Origin: Halichoerus grypus
Lineage: Eukaryota; Chordata; Mammalia; Carnivora; Phocidae
Length of the DNA stretch: 64,000 nt
Assembly (NCBI RefSeq): GCF_964656455.1
Contig: NC_135717.1
Coordinates: 12,907,775 to 12,971,774 of the forward strand
Reading direction: 5' to 3'
In this document: positions 57,086-64,000 of the stretch, one piece after another
Numbering within the stretch: the first letter of the stretch is position 1
How the letters are laid out: every line of letters starts with the position of its first letter
Notes under the pieces: model-generated
Told to the model about the DNA's origin: nothing
Seen by the model: only the letters and a program-made list of their open reading frames with translations
Database searches by the model: none
Made by a program: the position numbers and the translations under genes

Positions 57086-57132
<47 letters not shown>
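57086..57132 (+). repeat. (TG)n microsatellite
   Basis: About 23 uninterrupted TG units, followed by TATGTATC. Longest dinucleotide run in the window; likely polymorphic. Confidence 0.97.
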
Positions 57133-57136
<4 letters not shown>

Positions 57137-58154
57137 ATCTGCATGAAAGAGAGAAAACTTATTCCTAAGTATCTAAGTATACCAGCATATCACTCTCTGT
57201 GTACAGTCTCGTTGTAAGTCTAGAGGAAGGTTGATCACTTGCTATACCTAAGGATGTTGATACACACACACATACAAGTCAGGAGTATTACGTGTACTCG
57301 ATACGTGTACTTGTCTGTTATCACTTGGTGTCCATGTGTGTATATATGTATAGTAATGCATAAGTCTGCAAATGACTTACACCTGGTCAGGCCTATATGG
57401 GCAGGGATAAGAACGTAGATTATCACTGTGGAGAAAGATTTGTCAGTTTGTGGACATTTGTATGTACAAAAATTCCCAAGATTTATCTCTGGTGTGTGTG
57501 CGTGTGGGCTCGTACGAGTGTGTAGGCTTGCACACAAACCATGCTAATTTCCACAATGTCTTCCACGAGGCATGTCGGTTGTTGTTGCTTTGGGAGAGCA
57601 GTCATTGCATGGGGAGCCATTTTGTCCTGATCAGCATTTAATGGGAGAGAGAGTAACGCCTAATTTAGGAAAAACACAACTGTTAAATCAGAACAGCCTC
57701 AGCCTTTGATTCTGAGCTAGTAAGTTGTATTAAAATTTCTAAAGCCGGGACAGGTGTTATTTTGCACACATTATACTAACGGAAATATTGACTAGTGGTT
57801 GGGAAGGGGTTTAGGACCTTCTGTAGACCTTCCATTCAGTACACTTTTCATAAATTATCCATTTATTCTTAAAGGAAATTCAAACGCTGATCCAACTGGG
57901 AAATCAAACTCCAATGCAAGCAACTCAGGGATCTTCTCTCCGACTCATGTACTCCTACAGCGTGCACGGGGGGGAAAGTTGAATGTGTTTTAAGTAGATC
58001 TACTTCAGGACGTGAGAAGTTTTATGAAGCAGTTCTCTTCCTCTTCGTTGGGATGTGGGTGAATGTGTTTTACCTCTTGTCCTTTACTCTTTCATTTCAG
58101 GGAACCTTAGAATTGGTTTTTGTGTATATTTAATTATTTTTACCCATCATCTGG
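57133..58154. other. Unique noncoding DNA
   Basis: TG/CA-enriched sequence to about 57540, otherwise nothing recognised. No gene. Confidence 0.4.
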
Positions 58155-58510
58155 TGTATTAATTGGGTTTACTTTTGGCTGAAAGCAACAGTGCAGTGGT
58201 TGGTTTGTCGTGGAATGAGAGGTCTGAGGTGAGACTGCAGCTCAGCGAGGCCACTGGGCACCCATGCGCCACCATGTTCCCGCTCTTCCATTCGCCCCGT
58301 GCAGAAAGTGATCTTTGTGTGTGTTGCCTCGTAGTCATAAAATGGCTCTTGGCAGCTTCAGGTCTCACATCCTGAATCTGGGAAGAACAAAAGGCTCTCT
58401 CTTAGGAGACTTTTCCTTTTTCTTCAGGAAGGGACACTCTCCAGAGACTTCCAATGACAGCATCATTGGCCAGAATTATATCAAATGGTCACCTCTACAT
58501 ACAAAGGAAA
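58155..58510. mobile_element. Possible old interspersed repeat, family unassigned
   Basis: The text AAAATGGCTCTTGGCAGCTTCAGGTCTCACATCCTG, then GAAGGGACACTCTCCAGAGACTTCC, then TCATTGGCCAGAATTATATCA resembles a widespread mammalian repeat ('ATGGCTGC..CAGCTCCAGGCATCACATCCT', 'CATTGGCCAGAACTGGGTCA'). I cannot name the family or give firm ends. Confidence 0.45.
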
Positions 58511-58568
58511 TCAATTACTTTTTATTATATATATCATTGCCCTGAACAAAATGGGGTTCTGCTAAATA

Positions 58569-58591
58569 ATACATCATAATAGATGATGTAT
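58569..58591. repeat. Short perfect inverted repeat
   Basis: Nine-base arms ATACATCAT and ATGATGTAT separated by AATAG. Small AT-rich hairpin; significance unknown. Confidence 0.7.
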
Positions 58592-58984
58592 ACCCATGGC
58601 CTCTCAGGCCAACCTTTACTATTTCTAGTACATTACGGATGTACAACTCACCCATCAAGTCTCAAGAAAATCCTAACAGAGCAAGTTTCAAGAAAAGTAA
58701 CTAAAATGATCCACCGAAGGATTACTACCAAATATGGATTTTAATCTGGAAACAAGCACTTAGAATATAGCAAAAGGATAATGTCCACACAAAGGCTATA
58801 GTAAAAGGGCGCAGCCTAGGTAAACACACATTGCTTACCAAGTCCTGTAATACTAGAATGTGGAAATTTGCCTGGACACATTGAAAAACACATCATACTA
58901 ATAAGAGATTTTTTTCAATACAACACATAGCTTGTAAAACTCATTAGACCAAAAATACTATAGCTAGTAAATATAATTAGAGTC
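58592..58984. other. Unique noncoding DNA
   Basis: AT-rich; nothing recognised. Confidence 0.4.
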
Positions 58985-59156
58985 AGAAATATTTTCCTAA
59001 GGAGGGCATGTATTGAATGGAGCACTGGGTGTTATAGGCAAATAATGAATCATGGAACACTACATCAAAAACTAATGATGTAATGTATGGTGACTAACAT
59101 AACATAATAAAATAAAATTTTTAAAAAATACCTAAAAAAAAAAAGAAATTTTCCTA
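58985..59156 (+). mobile_element. Severely 5'-truncated carnivore L1 tail
   Basis: The body spans 59000-59143: GGAGCACTGGGTGTTATAGGC, GAATCATGGAACACTACATCAAAAACTAATGATGTAATGTATGGTGACTAACATAACATAATAAA, and an A-rich end. The flanks AGAAATATTTTCCTA and AGAAATTTTCCTA form a target duplication differing by two bases. Close to the carnivore L1 consensus as I recall it, so it is younger than the tail at 22188. Confidence 0.9.
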
Positions 59157-59775
59157 TCAACAGTTGACACCAACGCTCAGTCAATAACAGTCATTGGGGG
59201 TCTATTATGTGCTCACAGTCCTTGGGGGGGAATAGGTTATAGGGACAGGTAACTACAAACAACATGGTAGGCACTAAGCTGAGGCATGAGTAAAGTGACA
59301 TCGGGGAACACAGAGGACGAAACAGCAGCACTGCCAAGGGTTATTGATGAACAAGATTAATCTCTTTCCTTTGATGTTTATATCCAAGGGGACAGTTTGG
59401 GCCTTCTGAAAACTGTCCCTTGGTATCCCTACCAGACTCTTCTTGTCTCCTCCCTTGTAGAGTACTCCCTTGTCTGGGAGTAGACAAATGTAGAAGTTCT
59501 TCTAGTCATATGTTCTTATATTTAGCTTCAGGACATTTCCGGGAAGGTAAAGGATGCCTAGATTAATAACATGAGAGCAAGTTAACTATTTTTGAGTAAC
59601 TTTGAGACCTTGAGAAAGGTCTCAAATCCTTTCAGTTAGTAAGTTAATCCTTTTCAAGGATCTTTGTGAGCAAGGAATCTAAGATGATTTATGCATATAT
59701 AGAATAATGCTATTCTGAATAATGAAGCTGGGTAACATGGCCAAAAGCTTTGGTAGACATGACTTCTTAAAAATA
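59157..59775. other. Unique noncoding DNA
   Basis: Nothing recognised beyond a run of eight G near 59223. Confidence 0.4.
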
Positions 59776-59909
59776 GGACCATTATGGGGCACCTGGCTGG
59801 CTTGAGCTGGTAGAGCACATGACTCTCAATCTCAGGGTCATGAGTTCAAGCCCCACACTGGGAGTAGAGCCTACTTAAAAAAAAAAAAAAAAAAAAAATG
59901 GGCCATTAT
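59776..59909 (+). mobile_element. Short-type Can-SINE (sense) with A tail
   Basis: The body spans 59786-59898: head GGGGCACCTGGCTGGCTTGAGCTGGTAGAGCACATG (A-box region) and GGGTCATGAGTTCAAGCCCCACACTGGG (B-box), then GAGCCTACTT and 22 A. Flanks GGACCATTAT and GGCCATTAT form the target duplication. The C/T-rich region of the long subfamily is absent, so this is the short tRNA-SINE subfamily. Confidence 0.94.
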
Positions 59910-60721
59910 AAAAGTGAGCCTCTTACTATATCTTCATGCTGTTAGTGGATGTTTGAAATCATTATGGCAGCCCACCAAATGTTTCCTTTGCATCTTGACT
60001 ACCATGTAGGTACAGCTTCGTGTATAATTTTTAAAAATAACATAACATGTCCAGGCCACAGCCCGGCCCCCTCTGGCACTGCTGCCAGTCCTGGGTAGTT
60101 AAGAGGAGAGCAGGAGAATCTCACCCGCAGGCTCCTCAGCCTTCGTGAACCGACGTGTCTAGGGAGTCCTGTTCCTAGCAGAGGTTCCAGTACGTGTGAG
60201 GATCGAATCTTTGCTCATCTTCAAACAGCCTTGCACATTTAGGTAATTATGAATGTTACAGATGTCTGAAACTGACTATCTGACCCTATATATAGAGTAT
60301 AAATTATCCTAGACAAGTAGCACGTGTGTCTTACTCATTTCTCCATCCTAAAACAGAGGAGGTATTGGTGAATGATTGCTGCAGCAGAGCAAGAAATGAG
60401 GTGTAGATCAGAGTCAGAGATGGCTCTGGGGCAAGCCAGCCTGTATACAAACCTTGGTGGAAAGTCCTCGGGGGCCAGCAGCTACGTGAAACAAGTTGGG
60501 AGTCAGAGGAGACAACAGAAGTGGATCAGTGTTTCTTCCTTCCCGTTTCTACAAAGATCCTGGGTTTACTGCAGGAAATGTAATGTGCTTGGGTGGGGGT
60601 GGCAATCGAGAGATGATGCAAAAGTAAAGGTTGTCTTGGGTAGGAACCTACAGTGTTTTCTTTTCCATGCCTCCCCTTCATTCCTTTTTAGAGTAACCTA
60701 TATACAATTCTTTAATTTAAT
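59910..60721. other. Unique noncoding DNA
   Basis: The open frame 60372-60740 (122 codons) begins in unique DNA, ends in the L1 3' end and has no family resemblance. No gene. Confidence 0.4.
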
Positions 60722-63414
60722 TCTCCCCCAACTTTATTAATGAATAATTGACAGATCTAATTGTATATATTTCGAATGTACAACTTGATAAACAAACACA
60801 TTGTGGAATGATTACCAAAATCAAAATTATTAACACATCCATCAACTGACATAGTTAACTCTTAGCGTGTGTGTGTGGTGAGAATGTTTAAGATCTACCC
60901 TCAGCAGCTTCCTAGCACACGATACCATATTATTAACTATGGTCGCCATGCCATGCATTAGGTTCTCAGAACCTATTTTTCTTCAAGCTGAAAGTTTGTA
61001 CCCTTTGACCTACGTCTTCTGTTTCCACCTCTCCCCAACTCCTGGCAGCTATCATTCTATTCTCTGTTTCTGTGAAATTCGCTTTTTTTTTTCCTTTTAT
61101 ATTCCATATGTAAGTGATACCATACAGTATTTGTCTTTCTGTGTCTGGCTTATTTCACTTAGCATAATTTCCTCCAAATTCATCCATGTTGTCACAAGTG
61201 ACAGGATTTCCCTCTTTTTTGTAGCTTAATAGTATTCCGATAGATAGATAGATAGAAGATAGATAGATAGATATCACAGTTTCTTTATCCAGTTTTCTGT
61301 CAAGGACATTTAGATTGTTTCCATGTCTTGTCTACTATGAATAATGCTGAAATGAACATGACAGTACAGATATCTCTTTGAGATACTGATTTTATTTCCT
61401 TCAATTATATACCCAGAAGTAGAAGAGCTGGATCATATTAGTTCTATTTATAATTTTTTTGAAGAACCTCCATACTGTTTTCCATAATGGCTGTACCAAT
61501 TCACATTTCCACCAACAGTGTATAATAGTTCCCTTTTCTCCGCATCCTTGCCAATGTTTATCTCTTCTTTTTTTATTAATACCCATCCTAACAGCTGTGA
61601 AGTGATATCATATTGTGGTTTTGATTTGCATTTCCCTGGTGATTAGTGATGTTGAGCACCTTTTTATGTACCTGTTGGCCATTTATATGTCTTCTCATAT
61701 GTCTCTTCAGGTCCTTTTCCCATTTTGTAATCAGATTATTTGCTTTTTTTTTTTTTTTTTTTGCACTATTGAGTTGTATGAGTCCTTTATATAATTTGGA
61801 TATTAATGCCTAATCAGATAATATGGTTTGCAAATATTTTCTCTCATTTTCTAGGTTCTGTTTTAAATTTATTATTTTCTTTACTGCACAGAAGGTTTTT
61901 TAGGTTGATATAGTCTCATTTATTTTAGCTTTTGTTGTTTGTGCTTTGGTAGCTTATCTGAGAAATCACAGACAAGACCAATGTCAAGCTTTTTCTCTCT
62001 TTTCTTCTAGGAGTTTTATAGTTTCAGATCTTACATTTAAGAGTTTAATCAATTTCAAGTTAATTTTTGTTAGTGGTAAGACAAGGGTCCAGTTTCATTC
62101 TTTTGTATATCAATATCCAGGTTTTCCCAACACCAGTTATTGAAATGATTATCCTTTCTCTGTTGTGTGTTCTTGACATCCTTGTCAAAAATTATTTGAC
62201 TGTTTATGAGTGGGCTTATTTCTGGACTCTCTTCTGTTCCACTGATAGTATTTTGATTACTGTAGTTTTGTAAAATAGTTTGAATCAGGAAGTATGATGC
62301 CTCCAGCTTTGTTCTTCTTTCTCAAGGTGGCTTTAATGTCTTTTGGGGTTCCATTCAAATTTTAGGATTGCTTTTTCTATTTCTGTGAAAAATGCCATTG
62401 GAATTTTGATAGTGATTGCACTGAATCTATAGATTACTTTGCGTAGGATGGACATTTTCACAGTATTAATTCTCCCAGCCCAAGAACATAGGATATCTTT
62501 CCATTTATTTGTGTCTTCAGTTTTTTTCATCAGTGTTATATAGTTTATAGTATACAGTCTCTCACTTCCTTGGTGAAGTGAATTTGTTTCTAAGTAATTT
62601 GTTGTTTTGACGCTGTTGTAAATCATATTGCTTTCTTAAGTTCTCTTTCAGATAGTTCGTTGTGAGTGTGTAGAAATGGAACTGATTTTTGTATGTTGAT
62701 TTTTTAATCCTGCAACTTTACCGAATCCATTATTAGTTCTAACAGTTTTTTGGGTGGAGTGTTTAGGGTTTTCTCTATATAAAATCATGTCATCTGCAAA
62801 CAGAGATAATTTTACTTCTTTCTACTTTGCATGCATTTTTTTTTTCTTGCCTTAGGCCTTCCAGTACTGTGCTCAATAGGAGTGGTAAGAGTGGGCATTC
62901 TTGTCTTTTTCCCGATCTTAGAGGAAAGGTTTTATCTTTTCACCAATGAGTATGATGTGAACTGGGGGCTTGTCATATATGGACTTTATTATCATGAGGT
63001 ATTTCCTTCTATACCTAATTTATATTGAGAGTTTTTTTCATGAAAGGATATTGAATTTTGTTAAATGTTTTTTGTGCATCTATTGAGAAGATCATATGAT
63101 TTTTATCTTTCATTCTATTACTGTGGTGTGTCACATTTATTAAGCTGCCTATATGGAACCATCCTTGCACCCCAGGGATATATCCCGCTTGACCACGTTG
63201 TATGATCCATTTAATATGCTGTTGAATTTAAGTATTTTGTTGAGGATTTTTGCATCCATATTCATCAAGGATATTGGTCCATAATATTCTTTTCTTGTAA
63301 TGTCTTTGTGAGGCTTTGATGGCAGAGGTAATACCTGCCTTGTAAAATGAGTTTTCAATTTTGGGCAGAGTTTGAGAAGGACTGATATGAATTCTTCTTT
63401 AAATGTTTGGTAGA
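60722..63414 (-). mobile_element. L1 LINE, 3'UTR and ORF2 (antisense), 3' portion
   Basis: The antisense 3'UTR starts at about 60722 (CAACTTTATTAATGAATAATTGACAG). The minus strand then encodes decayed L1 ORF2. At 61586-61401 there is a Cys-Gly-Glu-Lys-Gly stretch followed by His-Cys-Trp-Trp and Pro-Leu-Trp-Lys, typical of the ORF2 C-terminus. At 62626-62333 and 63439-63149 there are pieces of the reverse-transcriptase region, including a Pro-Ile-Ser-Leu-Met-Asn-Met-Asp-Ala-Lys motif. Stops and frameshifts separate the pieces, so the element is dead. A SINE interrupts it at 63415 and it resumes at 63629. Confidence 0.96.
61239..61273 (+). repeat. (GATA)n microsatellite inside L1
   Basis: About eight GATA units with one AGAAGAT break. 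It sits where L1 antisense text normally continues after ATAGTATTCC, so the repeat expanded from within the L1 copy. Confidence 0.9.
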
Positions 63415-63628
63415 TGGGGCGCCTGGGTGCCTCAGTCATTAAGTGTCTGCCTTTGGCTCAGGTCATGATCCCAGGGTCCTGGGATCGAGCCCCACGTCAG
63501 GCTCCTTGCTCAGCTGGAAGCCTGCTTCTCCCTCTCCCACTCCCCCTGCTTGTGTTCCCTCTCTCAGTGTGTCTCTCTCTGTCAAATAAATAAAATCTTT
63601 AAAAAATAATAAATAAATGTTTGGTAGA
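63401..63628 (+). mobile_element. Young Can-SINE nested in L1, 14-bp target duplication
   Basis: The body spans 63415-63614 and is flanked by a perfect AAATGTTTGGTAGA (63401-63414 and 63615-63628). The sense strand shows the tRNA-derived head (GGGGCGCCTGGGTGCCTCAGTCATTAAGTGTCTGCC), B-box region GGGATCGAGCCCCAC, a C/T-rich body CCTGCTTCTCCCTCTCCCACTCCCCCTGCTTGTG, then AAATAAATAAAATCTTTAAAAAATAATAA. It is the complement of the arctoid-type body seen at 25714 and 54363. Both Pol III boxes look intact. Confidence 0.97.
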
Positions 63629-63862
63629 ACTCACCAGCAAAGCCATGTGGCCCTGGGCTTTTATTTGTTGGGAGATCTTTGATTACTGATTCAAGTTCCT
63701 TGCTTTTTATTGTTTTGTTTTTGTTTTTGTTTTTGTTTTTTTCAGATTTTCTGTCCCTTCATGAGTCAGTCTTGGTAATTTATATGTTTTTAGAAATTTA
63801 TCCTTGTCTTCTAGGGTATCTAATTATTTGGCATACAATTGTTCATAGTCTACAATTTTTTA
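63629..63862 (-). mobile_element. L1 LINE (antisense), 5'-truncated end
   Basis: Continues the interrupted L1: ACTCACCAGCAAAGCCATGTGGCCCTGGGCTTTTATTTGTTGGGAG is antisense ORF2. A (GTTTTT)n run lies at 63715-63741. L1 text fades at about 63862, where the copy is truncated on its 5' side. Confidence 0.9.
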
Positions 63863-64000
63863 AAACATTTTTTCTCACACAGTGCTTTTCAAGTGAAAAG
63901 AACACAGAGTCTTCCATTATATTCTCCTAGATTTGAATCTGAAGGAATTAAGTAACATTCCTAAAATGTTTCCATGTTTGTTAGTAAAAGAAGAATATTG
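63863..64000. other. Unique noncoding DNA at window end
   Basis: Nothing recognised. Confidence 0.4.

Noticed and set aside
61401..63439. Minus-strand protein-like frames as host genes
   Set aside because: They are pieces of decayed L1 ORF2 with broken frames, not host genes.
5297..63614. tRNA genes
   Set aside because: The only tRNA-like sequences are the heads of Can-SINEs, with tails and target duplications. No free-standing cloverleaf was seen.
1..64000. CRISPR array, prophage, operon or novel bacterial-type system
   Set aside because: The repeat content (Can-SINE, L1, L2, MIR, hAT MITEs) is mammalian. No regularly spaced repeats or dense coding are present.

Overview
The window looks like ordinary nuclear DNA of a carnivoran mammal. 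The main evidence is ten tRNA-derived Can-SINE copies with the carnivore head and tail sequences, plus two short 3' tails of carnivore-lineage L1. The SINEs lack the dog-type head and the cat-type tail. Three of them (at 25.7, 54.4 and 63.4 kb) share a body of a type I associate with bears and seals, so an arctoid caniform (bear/panda, seal or mustelid relatives) is the best guess. That assignment comes from remembered family sequences, not from a search. Nothing is bacterial, and there is no operon, CRISPR array, rRNA or tRNA gene.

No protein-coding gene can be supported. The longest open frames (about 170 to 240 codons) lie in repeats, simple-sequence tracts or GC-rich unique DNA and show no family resemblance. 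The only real coding signals are decayed L1 ORF2 fragments, read on the minus strand at 60.7 to 63.9 kb. Two short stretches, at 16.92 kb and 55.19 kb, have a good splice-acceptor sequence followed by a short open frame and are reported only as candidates.

Layout: 0-15 kb is mostly unique DNA with scattered L2, MIR and hAT relics, two SINEs, and a low-repeat block at 8.3 to 11.1 kb that could hold conserved regulatory sequence. 15-33 kb is denser in old L2, L1 and MIR, with a long CTCTT tract at 21.4 kb and a TAATTA-rich low-repeat block at 28.1 to 28.56 kb. 33-43 kb holds a young SINE with a perfect 18-base target duplication, a low-repeat block at 33.8 to 35.8 kb, a 1.6 kb L2/CR1-clade LINE and a cluster of MER5A-type hAT elements. 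43-60 kb is mostly unique with isolated SINE, MIR, L1 and L2 insertions. 60.7-63.86 kb is one antisense L1 with a SINE inserted in it.

Most L1 copies and eight of ten SINEs lie on the minus strand. This is the pattern expected inside an intron of a gene transcribed on the plus strand, but the counts are small and it remains an inference. Family boundaries are by eye and good to roughly 10 to 50 bases, except where target-site duplications fix them.
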